Assembly: GCF_036169555.1 (NCBI RefSeq)
Contig: NZ_CP108032.1
Coordinates: forward strand, 6,758,001 to 6,822,000
Reading direction: 5' to 3'
DNA: 64,000 bases
DNA from: Streptomyces sp. NBC_00306
Lineage (GTDB): Bacteria > Actinomycetota > Actinomycetes > Streptomycetales > Streptomycetaceae
Positions within the stretch are counted from its first letter, which is position 1, and the number at the start of each line of letters is the position of its first letter. Both the position numbers and the translations under genes were made by a program. Shown here piece after piece: positions 43,576 through 52,024 of the stretch. Under the pieces are notes generated by a model that did no database searches, was not told the origin of the DNA, and saw only the letters and a list, made by a program, of their open reading frames with translations.

Positions 43576-44004
43576 TCACCACGCCCGCCAGCCGCTCCAC
43601 CGCGCGACGGAGATCACGACGACCGGCCCGTCGGGTTGCCGGTCCGCGTACTGCTCGTACTTCGCCGTCAGCAGGCCGGCCCACCGGGCCGCCTCGGCGC
43701 AGTGGTCCGGTGGCGGGAGCACATGGGCCCTGCCGTCCGCGCGGGCCCACCACAGCCGGTCCCAGTCCTCCTCGTAGTGGTCGACGATCAGGCACACCGA
43801 GGGGTTGGCGGCGATGTTTGCGAGGCGTTTCAGCTGTGTCGTCCGCTTCGGTTTGTGGTCCACGGCCAGCACCACCGTGTCGCCGTCCACCGCGAAGACC
43901 ACCGGCGCCAGGTGCGGGTGTGCCGTCGCGTCGGCCGTCGCGAGGTGGGCGACGCGCGCCGCGGCGAACCGCTCCCGTACCTGGGTGCTCGTCAGAACGG
44001 GCAT
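43576..44004 (-). CDS. PPOX-class F420-dependent oxidoreductase (TIGR03668-like)
   Basis: 142 residues of the split beta-barrel flavin/F420 oxidoreductase family: RFAAARVAHLATADATAHPH, LAPVVFAVDGDTVVLAVDHK, NPSVCLIVDHYEEDWDRLWW. The ending WSGW is usual in this group. It lies 15 bp after an LLM-class F420 enzyme on the same strand, a typical actinobacterial pairing. The substrate is unknown. Confidence 0.88.
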   Translation of the reverse strand: MPVLTSTQVRERFAAARVAHLATADATAHPHLAPVVFAVDGDTVVLAVDHKPKRTTQLKRLANIAANPSVCLIVDHYEEDWDRLWWARADGRAHVLPPPDHCAEAARWAGLLTAKYEQYADRQPDGPVVVISVARWSGWRAW

Positions 44005-44019
44005 GGCACTCTCCCTGCC

Positions 44020-44844
44020 TCAGCGGTACCGGGCGGCGAGGCCGGCCAGCCGGTCCAGGAACGTGTGCGTCTCCCGTTCGTGCGTCGTCGGCACATAGAA
44101 CAGCAGCCGCTCGACCCCCAGGCGGGCGTACCCCTCGATCTGCTCGGGGTCGTCGGACGCCGCGTACACCGTCACCGGCACCTCGCGGCCGGCCAGGGCG
44201 CGCAGCCGCTCGATCTGCGGACCGAGCTGCTCCGGCGACACGCTGTTGGCCAGCCAGGCGTCGCCGAGCCGCGCCACGCGCGGGAACGCGCCTTCCGCGC
44301 CGCCGACGTAGATCGGCGGATGAGGGCGCTGCACGGGCTTGGGCCAGGCGAACACCGGATCGAAGTCGACGAACTCACCGTGGAACTCGGCCGTGTCCTC
44401 GGTCCACAGCGCGCGCATGGCGCGCAGTCGCTCGTCCGTGAGCCGGCCACGGGTCGCGGGGTCGGCGCCGTGGTTCCTCATTTCCTCACGATTCCAGCCG
44501 ACCCCGATGCCGAAGATCACGCGGCCGCCGGAGACCAGGTCGAGGGAGGCCACCTCCTTCGCCGTGATGATCGGGTCCCGTTGCGGGATCAGCGCGATGC
44601 CGGTGCCCAGCAGAAGCCGCTCGGTCACCACGGCGACCGCGGTCAGGGCCACGAAGGGGTCGAGGGTGCGGTAGTACATGTCCGGCAGGTCGCCGCCGCC
44701 CGGGTAGGGGGTCTGGCGGGCCACCGGGATGTGGCTGTGCTCGGCGATGAACAGGGAATCGAACCCGCGCCCCTCGAGTGCGGTGCCGAGTGCGGTGGGG
44801 CTGATGCCCTGGTCGGTGATGAAGGTCGAGACTCCGAATTTCAC
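44020..44844 (-). CDS. LLM-class F420-dependent oxidoreductase
   Basis: 274 residues from GTG 44844. Luciferase-like TIM barrel: KFGVSTFITDQGISPTALGT, GFDSLFIAEHSHIPVARQTP, DPFVALTAVAVVTERLLLGT, SGGRVIFGIGVGWNREEMRN. It closely matches TIGR03619-type enzymes. It is probably cotranscribed with the PPOX-class gene. The 280 bp upstream, to 45124, hold no gene. Confidence 0.9.
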   Translation of the reverse strand: MKFGVSTFITDQGISPTALGTALEGRGFDSLFIAEHSHIPVARQTPYPGGGDLPDMYYRTLDPFVALTAVAVVTERLLLGTGIALIPQRDPIITAKEVASLDLVSGGRVIFGIGVGWNREEMRNHGADPATRGRLTDERLRAMRALWTEDTAEFHGEFVDFDPVFAWPKPVQRPHPPIYVGGAEGAFPRVARLGDAWLANSVSPEQLGPQIERLRALAGREVPVTVYAASDDPEQIEGYARLGVERLLFYVPTTHERETHTFLDRLAGLAARYR

Positions 44845-45050
44845 GTCGGCTCCGGGGGCGGTGGGACAGGGGAAGGGACGGGCGGCACAGAACTCCTGAC
44901 TACCCGCCCAGGGGGGTACGGCTCCCACTGACCACCCGGGTGAACCACCCGTCCGCCCGGTCCCCGTTCGGCCGTCTCGCCGGTCCCCGCCCTGCGCACC
45001 CGACTCCAGCGGGGTAATTTGTCGATATTTATCCCTGTGTTTTCCTCGTG

Positions 45051-45090
45051 CTTCGTCCTCCGTGCTCCGTTCCGCGGACCGAGGACGAAG
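45051..45090 (+). promoter_or_regulatory. Inverted repeat in the 5' leader of the GT-C-like gene
   Basis: CTTCGTCCTC (45051-45060) and GAGGACGAAG (45081-45090) are perfect reverse complements around a 20-base loop, 35 bp before ATG 45125. An AT-rich stretch at 45015-45040 could hold the promoter. Confidence 0.5.
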
Positions 45091-45124
45091 GAGATGCCCC
45101 GGCCGGCGGCGCGAAGGGTGGACG

Positions 45125-46669
45125 ATGCCGAAGACGACCGTGCACTCGCGGCGGACCCGGAGCACCTCACGCGGACTGTCGGTGGTCGGCAGGCGGTCGT
45201 GGAGCCCGGCGGACACGCGGCTGCTCGCGGCCGTGGCGGTCGCCTTCACGCTGTTGCAACTGGTTCTGGTGCGGCCCTGGATGGGTCTCGGCTGGGACGA
45301 GACGGTGTACGTCAGCCAGGTCGGCGGGCAGGCACCGGCTACGTTCTTCAGCGCGCCCCGCGCGCGAGGGGTCTCGCTGCTCGTCGCTCCGATCGCTTCC
45401 TGGTCGTCGTCCACCGCTTTGCTGCGCGTCTTTCTGGCGGTGCTGGCAGGGCTGGGGCTGTTCATCGCCCTGCGGTGCTGGCGTGGCCTGTTCCCCGTGC
45501 GGGTGCTCGCGTCGGGCGGCGCGCTGTTCGCGACCCTGTGGATCACGATGTTCTACGGCCCGCAGGCGATGCCCAACTTCTGGGTCGCGATCGGCGCGTT
45601 GGCGGCGGTGGGCTGCTTCCTGCGGGCCCAGGCCGACCGCGCCGCCCGGGCGCCCGTGTGGGGAGTGGCGGGCAGCGCGGCCCTGATGGCACTGATGCGG
45701 CCGACGGACGCGGTCTGGGTGGTGCTGCCCCTGCTCGTGCTCCTCGTGTGCGTACCCGGATGGCGGCACCTGCGCCTGCTGGCCGCCCTGCCGGCGGGGC
45801 TGCTGGCCGGGGCCGCGGAGTGGGTCGTCGAGGCGTACGTGAGTTTCGGGGGTCTGCGCACACGGATGGCCGAGGCGTCCCGCGTGCAGGGCGATCTCGG
45901 CTGGAACATCGCCGTGGGCGACCAGCTGCGCAGCCTGAGCGGCCGCACGCTGTGCCGGCCGTGCACCAGCGCGATGCCCGACGTGGCGGTGCTCGTCTGG
46001 TGGTGCGCCCTTCCCCTGCTTGCCGCCCTCGCGCTGGCCGTCGCGGTCCGGGCCCGGCGCACGGCACGCACGCTGGTGCCGCTGGCCTGCGCCTTCAGTG
46101 TGGCCGTGCCGTATCTGTTCCTGATCGGCTATGCCGCTCCCCGGTTCCTGCTGCCCGCCTACGCCCTGCTCGCCGTTCCGGTCGCGGACGGGCTCCTGCG
46201 CCTGGCCGTCACGCCGAGCGGGCGCCGGCGTCCGGTGGCCGTCACCCTGCTGGCGGTCGCGCTGGCCGGGCATCTGGCGGTGCAGTACGCGGTGCTCTCC
46301 CGCGCCGTGGAGCGCACCACGCTCTCCCACGCGGCATGGTCCCGCGTCGTCGACCAGCTGCACCGGCTCGGGGTACGACCGCCGTGCCTGCTCTCCGGAC
46401 ACGAGTCCGTTCCGATCGCCTACTACGCCGGATGCGCCTCCGTGCACACCCACGGCAACAACGCCAACACCACGGCCGCGGAGATCGGCCGAGCGGCGCA
46501 GAGCATGCCGGTCGCCGTGCTCACCACCCGCACCTCGGGCCCGCCGCCGTACGCCCGTACCTGGCCCGCGTACCGCCTGGAGGACCCGGGCCCGTACCGC
46601 GGGCAGTACGTCTACGTCGCCCCCGGGCGCGGCTCCGGGCCTTCTGCCGGCCAGGTTTCTAACCGGTGA
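45125..46669 (+). CDS. Polytopic membrane protein, GT-C glycosyltransferase-like
   Basis: 514 residues with about nine to ten hydrophobic helices. The first outer loop has WMGLGWDETVYVSQVGG, an acidic D-E pair placed as in GT-C (PMT/GT39-like) enzymes. The C-terminal soluble part (about 390-514) includes LLSGHESVPIAYYAGCASVH. Such proteins transfer sugars from lipid-linked donors. The acceptor is unknown, and no cell-wall or polysaccharide genes surround it. Its end overlaps the convergent next gene by 11 bases. Confidence 0.75.
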   Translation: MPKTTVHSRRTRSTSRGLSVVGRRSWSPADTRLLAAVAVAFTLLQLVLVRPWMGLGWDETVYVSQVGGQAPATFFSAPRARGVSLLVAPIASWSSSTALLRVFLAVLAGLGLFIALRCWRGLFPVRVLASGGALFATLWITMFYGPQAMPNFWVAIGALAAVGCFLRAQADRAARAPVWGVAGSAALMALMRPTDAVWVVLPLLVLLVCVPGWRHLRLLAALPAGLLAGAAEWVVEAYVSFGGLRTRMAEASRVQGDLGWNIAVGDQLRSLSGRTLCRPCTSAMPDVAVLVWWCALPLLAALALAVAVRARRTARTLVPLACAFSVAVPYLFLIGYAAPRFLLPAYALLAVPVADGLLRLAVTPSGRRRPVAVTLLAVALAGHLAVQYAVLSRAVERTTLSHAAWSRVVDQLHRLGVRPPCLLSGHESVPIAYYAGCASVHTHGNNANTTAAEIGRAAQSMPVAVLTTRTSGPPPYARTWPAYRLEDPGPYRGQYVYVAPGRGSGPSAGQVSNR

Positions 46670-47198
46670 ACGGCAGTCTGTCGTCGCCGAGTTGCGCCAC
46701 GAGGAGTCGCCCGTCCGCCCGTACGTTGCACTCGCTGATGACCCGTTCGACCTGACAGGCCTCGCCGTCGCGGGGTTCCAGGCGCAGGGTCACGGTCACC
46801 TCGCCCAGGCCCTGGCGGGGGCCGTCCTCGGCGGTGAGCCGGCGGTAGAGCGTGTTCGGCCAGTGGTCCGGGTCCGTGTCCTGCCACATCGTCAGGCTGG
46901 GTTCGCTGAAGCGGCAGGCGTGTCCACCGTGTGGCTCCTGCAAATACGAATGACTCAGCGGGAGGGTGCCGAGGAGGGGGGCCAGCCGGGTGCGGAGCCG
47001 GTCGTTCTCGATCAGGCGGTGGCGCTGCCACGTCCTTCCGCTGGTCACGCTCATCCGCAGCGTGGCCAGGAGATAGGGGTGGCCGTCCGGCGCGGTCACG
47101 GGTTCGTCGCCGCGCCACTTGGGCCAGGAGGAGGCGGGCACGGGTAACGGACCCCCGTGGTCCGGTGCTTGGCTGTCTTTGCCGGTCAAACGCATCAT
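46659..47198 (-). CDS. Hypothetical protein
   Basis: 179 residues, not recognised. It has no signal peptide or membrane segment and is rich in charged residues and tryptophan (SSWPKWRGDEPVTAPDGHPY, RFSEPSLTMWQDTDPDHWPN, GLGEVTVTLRLEPRDGEACQ). Codon use fits a real gene. The start at 47198 is preceded by a weak ribosome site, so a slightly later start is possible. Confidence 0.65.
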   Translation of the reverse strand: MMRLTGKDSQAPDHGGPLPVPASSWPKWRGDEPVTAPDGHPYLLATLRMSVTSGRTWQRHRLIENDRLRTRLAPLLGTLPLSHSYLQEPHGGHACRFSEPSLTMWQDTDPDHWPNTLYRRLTAEDGPRQGLGEVTVTLRLEPRDGEACQVERVISECNVRADGRLLVAQLGDDRLPFTG

Positions 47199-47295
47199 CC
47201 GCCGCCCTCCATCGGCAAATTATGCCCCGCCGTCGGCCCCGCGCAGGCACGATCACCCCTCACGGCGTGAATATCCCGCGCGGCGCCGGGAGTTG

Positions 47296-48300
47296 TCACC
47301 GGCTGTCGGGCGGTGGGGCCGCCATGGCGGGGTGCATTCCGGACTGCGCCTGGGCCGCCCGATAGCGCGAGGGCGGGATCCCGTAGCGGTCGACGAACGC
47401 CTGCCGCAGGGTCTCGGCCGTCCCGAAGCCGCAGCGCTTCGCGACGCTCGCCACCGGTAGCCCGGTGGCGGCCAGCAGATGGGCGGCCGCCTCCGTCCGT
47501 GCGTGCCGCACGAACCGGCCCGGCGTCCGGCCGAGATGCTCGATGAACAGCCGTGTGAGGTGACGTTCGCTCACCCGTACCAGCGCGGCCAGCGACTTCG
47601 TGGTCAGGTCGGCGCCCGGATGGCTGGTGACATGGTCGACGACACGGCGTACGAGGTCGTGCTCCGGCGGCGCGGCGGCGACGAACATGCTCATCTGTGC
47701 CTGGTTTCCCGGCCGTTGCAGATACGTCACCAGTGCCTGGGCCACCCCTCGTGCCAGTTCGGGGCCGTTGTCCTCCGCGACGAACGACAGCGTCAGGTCC
47801 AGCGCGCTGGTCACCCCGGCGGAGGTGGACACCTGGCCGTCGCGGATGTAGATCGGGCTCGGGTCCACCGTGACCTTCGGATACGTCGCGCCGATCTCGT
47901 CGGCCCACATCCAGTGGGTCGCGGCGCGTCTGCCGTCGAGGAGACCCGCGGCCGCCAGGACACCGGCGCCGGTGCACACCGACGCCACGCGCCGGCTCTC
48001 GCCCGCGAGGCGGCGCACATGGCCCACGATGCGCGGGTTCGCCGCTGCCGCCTTGAATCCCAGGCCACCCGCGACGATCAGTGTGTCCAGGGGGCCCTTG
48101 ATCCGTTCGAGGGATTCCTGTGCCTGGAGAGTCAGCCCCTGGTCACAGGTGACCGCCCGGCCGCCGGACGTGGTCAGACGCACGCGGTACGGCGGCCGGG
48201 CGCCTCCGAGATTGGCCGCCTCCAGCGTCGAGGTCACGCAGGCGATGTCCAGCAACTGCGCCTCGTCGTAGGCGACGACGACCACCAACCGCTCGTCCAT
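47296..48300 (-). CDS. GlxA-type AraC-family transcriptional regulator
   Basis: 334 residues. DJ-1/PfpI-like domain at about 1-170 (VVVVVAYDEAQLLDIACVTS, DTLIVAGGLGFKAAA, VASVCTGAGVLAAAGLLDGR with the nucleophile-elbow cysteine) and a C-terminal double helix-turn-helix AraC domain (SLAALVRVSERHLTRLFIEH, VASVAKRCGFGTAETLRQAF). ATG 48300 follows GGGAG. It is divergent from two small membrane protein genes, which are its likely targets. Confidence 0.92.
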   Translation of the reverse strand: MDERLVVVVAYDEAQLLDIACVTSTLEAANLGGARPPYRVRLTTSGGRAVTCDQGLTLQAQESLERIKGPLDTLIVAGGLGFKAAAANPRIVGHVRRLAGESRRVASVCTGAGVLAAAGLLDGRRAATHWMWADEIGATYPKVTVDPSPIYIRDGQVSTSAGVTSALDLTLSFVAEDNGPELARGVAQALVTYLQRPGNQAQMSMFVAAAPPEHDLVRRVVDHVTSHPGADLTTKSLAALVRVSERHLTRLFIEHLGRTPGRFVRHARTEAAAHLLAATGLPVASVAKRCGFGTAETLRQAFVDRYGIPPSRYRAAQAQSGMHPAMAAPPPDSR

Positions 48301-48313
48301 GGCTCCCATCCTA

Positions 48314-48347
48314 TGTCTGAATGACAGGGATCCCAAGTATTCGGACA
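48314..48347. promoter_or_regulatory. Candidate operator for the GlxA-type regulator
   Basis: TGTCTGAAT (48314-48322) and ATTCGGACA (48339-48347) are inverted with one mismatch and a 16-base spacer, next to the regulator start in the divergent region. Confidence 0.55.
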
Positions 48348-48431
48348 CCGCCTCCGTCCTTCCTTGTCGGCTGCTCGCCACAATCCGAGGGTGAGGACAT
48401 CGGTCCGGTCGTCACAGCAGGGAGGGTTCTC

Positions 48432-48845
48432 ATGAGCAACGTCGCAGCGGAACGCGGACACTGGCCGCGCTTCGCACTGCACTACGCGGAGATGGTCGTC
48501 GCGATGTTCGCCGGGATGATGGTCTTCGGCGCGGTCGTGGAGGGCATCGTCGCCGCCGCTGACCTCGGTTACTCGGCAGAGCGGCAACCGGCCCTCGCCT
48601 CCGTGGTGATGACCGTCGACATGGCGCTCGGGATGGCGATCTGGATGCGCCTGCGAGGTCACCCACGGGCGGGCATCGCGGAAATGTCGGGGGTTATGTT
48701 CGTCCCCCTGCCCGTCCTCCTCCCGTTGCTGTGGCTGGACGTGATCTCGGACCAGACCCTGATGGTCCTGCTGCATGTGGCGATGTTCCCGCTCATGCTG
48801 CTCGTGATGCTCCGCCGTCGCGCCGCCCACGGGGTGCGGTCATGA
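48432..48845 (+). CDS. Small four-helix membrane protein
   Basis: 137 residues from ATG 48432 (GGGAGGG upstream). Helices: YAEMVVAMFAGMMVFGAVVE, ALASVVMTVDMALGMAIWM, SGVMFVPLPVLLPLLWLDV, TLMVLLHVAMFPLMLLVML. The first half carries a conserved-looking H-Y-A-E-M and MTVDMALGMA, as in actinobacterial proteins of unknown function. Its stop overlaps the next ATG (ATGA). Confidence 0.78.
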   Translation: MSNVAAERGHWPRFALHYAEMVVAMFAGMMVFGAVVEGIVAAADLGYSAERQPALASVVMTVDMALGMAIWMRLRGHPRAGIAEMSGVMFVPLPVLLPLLWLDVISDQTLMVLLHVAMFPLMLLVMLRRRAAHGVRS

Positions 48846-49270
48846 GCCCGTCCGGCATCGCCGCCCGGCTGCGACCGGTGCTGGTCAGGTACCACTGGCC
48901 CAGCTGGGTCGGGGCCGCGACCGTGGCGCTGCTCGCCGTCATCGGGGTGCACACGAAGTTCGCGCACGGCATCGTCGTGGCGGCGATTGTGTACTGGGTC
49001 TGGGGCGCCGTACGCGGGCAGCTGTGGCGGCCCGGCTGGCTCACGCTGGAGACGGCGGGTGTCCTGGTCTTCGGCGCCGTCATGCTGGTGGCCCTGGCTG
49101 TCGACGGGGAGCAGGCACGGCTGGTGCTCGCGGCGGGATGGCTGGCCCACGCCGGCTGGGATGTCGCGCACCACCGGGCGGACATGATCGTCCCGCGGTG
49201 GTACGCGGAGTTCTGCGGCGTCCTCGACGTCCTGCTGGCGGCTGTGGTGCTGACGCTGCCGACGTCGTAG
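48842..49270 (+). CDS. Small membrane protein, partner of the preceding gene
   Basis: 142 residues with four hydrophobic stretches (GAATVALLAVIGVHTK, GIVVAAIVYWVWGAV, TAGVLVFGAVMLVALAV, CGVLDVLLAAVVLTL) and an H-x3-D-V-A-H-H-R segment between helices that could bind a metal. It is not recognised. Translational coupling to the gene before suggests a two-part membrane unit. Confidence 0.75.
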   Translation: MSPSGIAARLRPVLVRYHWPSWVGAATVALLAVIGVHTKFAHGIVVAAIVYWVWGAVRGQLWRPGWLTLETAGVLVFGAVMLVALAVDGEQARLVLAAGWLAHAGWDVAHHRADMIVPRWYAEFCGVLDVLLAAVVLTLPTS

Positions 49271-49398
49271 AGCCGGTCGTCCGGATCCGGCCGGGCCCGT
49301 CGGTCCGGCCCGACCGAACGGCGGGCCTGCCCCGGGCTTACCGTGGGCGGACACGGGTGGCCGGCGCGCGCAGGAGCCCGCCGGCCGAGGAGGAGACC

Positions 49399-49959
49399 AT
49401 GACCACGCTCGAGAACCGGCCCAACACCGCACTCCTCGTCGTCGACGTGCAGAACGGCGTCGTCGCGGGGGCGCACCGGCGTGACGCCGCCGTCGGCAAC
49501 ATCGGCAGCCTCGTCGAGAAGGCACGGCGGGAACGCGTCCCCGTCCTCTGGGTCCAGCAGACCGACGACGAGCTGGCGAAGGGGAGCGAGAAGTGGCAGA
49601 TCGTTCCCGAACTGGCCCCGCACGACGCCGAACCCCGCATCGAGAAGGGCTACGGCGACTCGTTCGAGGAGACCACCCTGGAGGCGGAGCTGTCGGGACT
49701 CGGCGTCGGGCGGCTCTTCGTCGTCGGCGCACAGACCGACGCCTGTATTCGCGCCACGCTCCACGGTGCGTTCGTCCGGGGATACGACACGACCCTCGTC
49801 AGTGACGCCCACACGACCGAGGATCTGACGGAGTGGGGCGCTCCGCCGCCCGCCCAGGTCATCGCGCACACGAACCTGTACTGGGCCTACGAGACGGCTC
49901 CGGGACGGACGGCCGGGACGGTGGAGACCAAGGAGGTCGACTTCGGCGGCACGTTGTGA
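49399..49959 (+). CDS. Isochorismatase-family cysteine hydrolase
   Basis: 186 residues. The catalytic triad is visible: aspartate in LLVVDVQNGVV, lysine in RIEKGYGDSF, and cysteine in VVGAQTDACIRATLHGAF. These enzymes hydrolyse amides or similar bonds (nicotinamidase-like). The substrate is not predictable. ATG 49399 has AGGAGG-type ribosome binding. Confidence 0.9.
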   Translation: MTTLENRPNTALLVVDVQNGVVAGAHRRDAAVGNIGSLVEKARRERVPVLWVQQTDDELAKGSEKWQIVPELAPHDAEPRIEKGYGDSFEETTLEAELSGLGVGRLFVVGAQTDACIRATLHGAFVRGYDTTLVSDAHTTEDLTEWGAPPPAQVIAHTNLYWAYETAPGRTAGTVETKEVDFGGTL

Positions 49960-50021
49960 CCTGTCCGCCGGAGGAGACGCGACGCGCTCCGACCTGCGCC
50001 CCGCCGCCCTAGGCGCCAGGC

Positions 50022-50083
50022 GTTCAGTACACGGCGGGGTTCAGTACGCGGCGGCGTTCAGGACACGGGCGTCAGGACACGCC
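50022..50083. repeat. Degenerate 17-bp tandem repeat
   Basis: GTTCAGTACACGGCGGG is repeated at 50039 with two changes, then in shortened forms at 50056 and 50071. It lies between convergent genes and does not code. Confidence 0.75.
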
Positions 50084-50101
50084 ATCCACAACCGGCCGTG
50101 G

Positions 50102-50659
50102 TCAGGACGCCCTGCCCGCCCGCCAGTCCGGGGCCAGCACCGACCAGATCTCCTCGTCGTGCCGCTTCCCCCGGTACAGATAACTCTCGCGCAGCACGCC
50201 GTCCTTCGTCATCCCGAGCCGCCGGGCCACGGCGATGCTGGGCTCGTTCGCCGCCGAGACCCACCACTCGACCCGGTGGATGCCCCGCTCCTCCACGGCC
50301 CAGTCGATGATCACGCGTACGGCCCGGGTCACCAGCCCCCTGCCCACGGCCGAAGGCTCCAGCCAGCATCCTGCCTCGGCGGTGCCCTGCTGTACGTCCA
50401 TCCTCCGGAAGATGACCGCGCCGACGAGCCTGCCGTCCGTCCTGATGCCGTAGATCCGCCCGGTGTCGGCGGCGGTCTTCTCCGCGTACGCCTGGAGGAA
50501 GGCCCGGCTCGACTCCAGGTCGGTGACGACGTCGGGCAGGCCGTTGTACTGCCCGATGAACTCCCGCCCCCGGTCCACGTGAGCGAGGAACTCCTCGGCC
50601 TGCCACGGCTCGAGCGGCCGCAGCTCCGCACCGTCGTCACCCAGGGATGTCGCGTACAT
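50102..50659 (-). CDS. GNAT acetyltransferase (RimJ/RimL-like)
   Basis: 185 residues from ATG 50659. ELRPLEPWQAEEFLAHVDRG, VGAVIFRRMDVQQGTAEAGC, the acetyl-CoA loop PSAVGRGLVTRAVRVIIDWA, and RVEWWVSAANEPSIAVARRL. These match RimJ/RimL-type acetyltransferases acting on protein N-termini or small amines. The target is unknown. Confidence 0.9.
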   Translation of the reverse strand: MYATSLGDDGAELRPLEPWQAEEFLAHVDRGREFIGQYNGLPDVVTDLESSRAFLQAYAEKTAADTGRIYGIRTDGRLVGAVIFRRMDVQQGTAEAGCWLEPSAVGRGLVTRAVRVIIDWAVEERGIHRVEWWVSAANEPSIAVARRLGMTKDGVLRESYLYRGKRHDEEIWSVLAPDWRAGRAS

Positions 50660-50823
50660 CGTCACCTTCTCGTCCACCGTCGGAGCCGGTCCCCGTGATC
50701 TCCGGGGCCGGGGCACGCTATCAGCGCCAGTTCCGCCGGCAGTCGCGCGGTGACGTGCGGCGGATACGGAGCCCGGCCGAAATGTGTTGGCCGTGACGGA
50801 TACTCCGACGACACAATCGCGGG

Positions 50824-51282
50824 ATGTACGTATTTCGCTGCCGCCGGTGCCACGCCGAAGTGACCGGGCCCGTCCAGGAGGTGGCCCTCCCGGACGTGGA
50901 CGAGGCACCCGCGCCGTACGCGCTGCCGGACGGCCAGGAGGAGTGCCCGCAGCGCATGGCGGCGGGGTGTTTCGCCTTCGAGCCGCCGCCGCAGCAGTCG
51001 CAGCAGCTCGTGCCGGTGTCGGAGCGGCGAGCCGTCGTGATACCGCGTAAGGCGAAGGTGCAGGGCGTGCTGGTGAACCAGGGCGATGTGCGGGATCTGG
51101 TGCGGTCGACCGTACGGGGACGGCTGAACGGATGCTGCGGGCTGGACGGTTGCGACGGGCCGAACCTCGTGTGCCGGTTCTGCACGGCGGACATCGCGGT
51201 GGAGCGGTCGGACTGCTGGACGCCGCAGGAGGTCGTCCTCGTCGCCGGGGCGGTGGAGTTCGTCCTGGCACCGGCACAGTAG
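50824..51282 (+). CDS. Hypothetical zinc-ribbon protein
   Basis: 152 residues. It starts with an FRCRRCH motif (C6-x2-C9), has CPQRMAAGC near 41-49, and a cysteine cluster GCCGLDGCDGPNLVCRFC near 102-119. These could bind one or two zincs. Not recognised; divergent from the GNAT gene. Confidence 0.72.
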   Translation: MYVFRCRRCHAEVTGPVQEVALPDVDEAPAPYALPDGQEECPQRMAAGCFAFEPPPQQSQQLVPVSERRAVVIPRKAKVQGVLVNQGDVRDLVRSTVRGRLNGCCGLDGCDGPNLVCRFCTADIAVERSDCWTPQEVVLVAGAVEFVLAPAQ

Positions 51283-51409
51283 ATCCCGATGGCCGGGGGC
51301 GGCGGGCACCGGGCCCGGCCCCGAGGGCCCGCGGGCAGTCGTCCACCGGTCCGGGGGCCCGGCACGCACCGGCGGTGCGCCGCCCTGACGCGCAGGCCCC
51401 GGGCCGCAG

Positions 51410-52024
51410 CTACTCGGGCTGGGGCAGCCGGCTCTTCGCGTCGTCGTAGGTGCCCTCGCCCGCCGATTCGGCACGGGTGTAGACGAGGTTCAGCACCCCG
51501 GTCCGGAAGGTCTCGGACGAGATCAGGGTCAGCGGGACCGGGGCCTCGCCCTCGTCGAACAGGCGCATTCCCTTGCGTACGGCGATCGGGTGCACCAGCA
51601 GGCGCAGCTCGTCCAGCAGTCCCGCCTCCAGCAGTTGCCGGACGACGGAGACCGAGCCGCTGATCCCGATGGGTCCGTCGCCCGCTTCGTTCTTCAGGGC
51701 GGTGACCGCCTGGACGAGGTCGCCGTCGAGCAGCTCGGAGTTCCGCCAGGTGAAGTCGAGCTGCTGGTGCGAGACGACGATCTTCCGGACGTCTCCGAGC
51801 GCCTTGGCGAAGTGGGCGTCCTCGCCGCCGGCCGCTTCCCGCTCCGGCCAGGCTCCGGCAAAGCTGTCGTAGGTCTTACGGCCCAGGAGCAGCGTCTCCG
51901 ACGGGCTGAGGGCGGCGTCGACGGCCGCACTCATCTCGTCGTCGAAGTACGGGAAGTGCCACTGGTCTGGCGCCTCCACGACGCCGTCGAGCGAGATGAA
52001 CAGCTGAGCGATGATCTTCTTCAT
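51410..52024 (-). CDS. Dihydrofolate reductase-like (RibD C-terminal) protein
   Basis: 204 residues of the RibD_C/DHFR-like family: KKIIAQLFISLDGVVEAPDQ, TLLLGRKTYDSFAGAWPE, GDGPIGISGSVSVVRQLLEA, GLLDELRLLVHPIAVRKGMR. Actinobacterial genomes carry many such NADPH-dependent reductases of unknown substrate, and this is unlikely to be the essential DHFR. Confidence 0.9.
   Translation of the reverse strand: MKKIIAQLFISLDGVVEAPDQWHFPYFDDEMSAAVDAALSPSETLLLGRKTYDSFAGAWPEREAAGGEDAHFAKALGDVRKIVVSHQQLDFTWRNSELLDGDLVQAVTALKNEAGDGPIGISGSVSVVRQLLEAGLLDELRLLVHPIAVRKGMRLFDEGEAPVPLTLISSETFRTGVLNLVYTRAESAGEGTYDDAKSRLPQPE

Noticed and set aside
45167..46453. 428-residue minus-strand frame opposite the GT-C-like gene
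   Set aside because: Gln/Arg/Pro-rich with no hydrophobic core; the plus strand encodes a clear polytopic protein.
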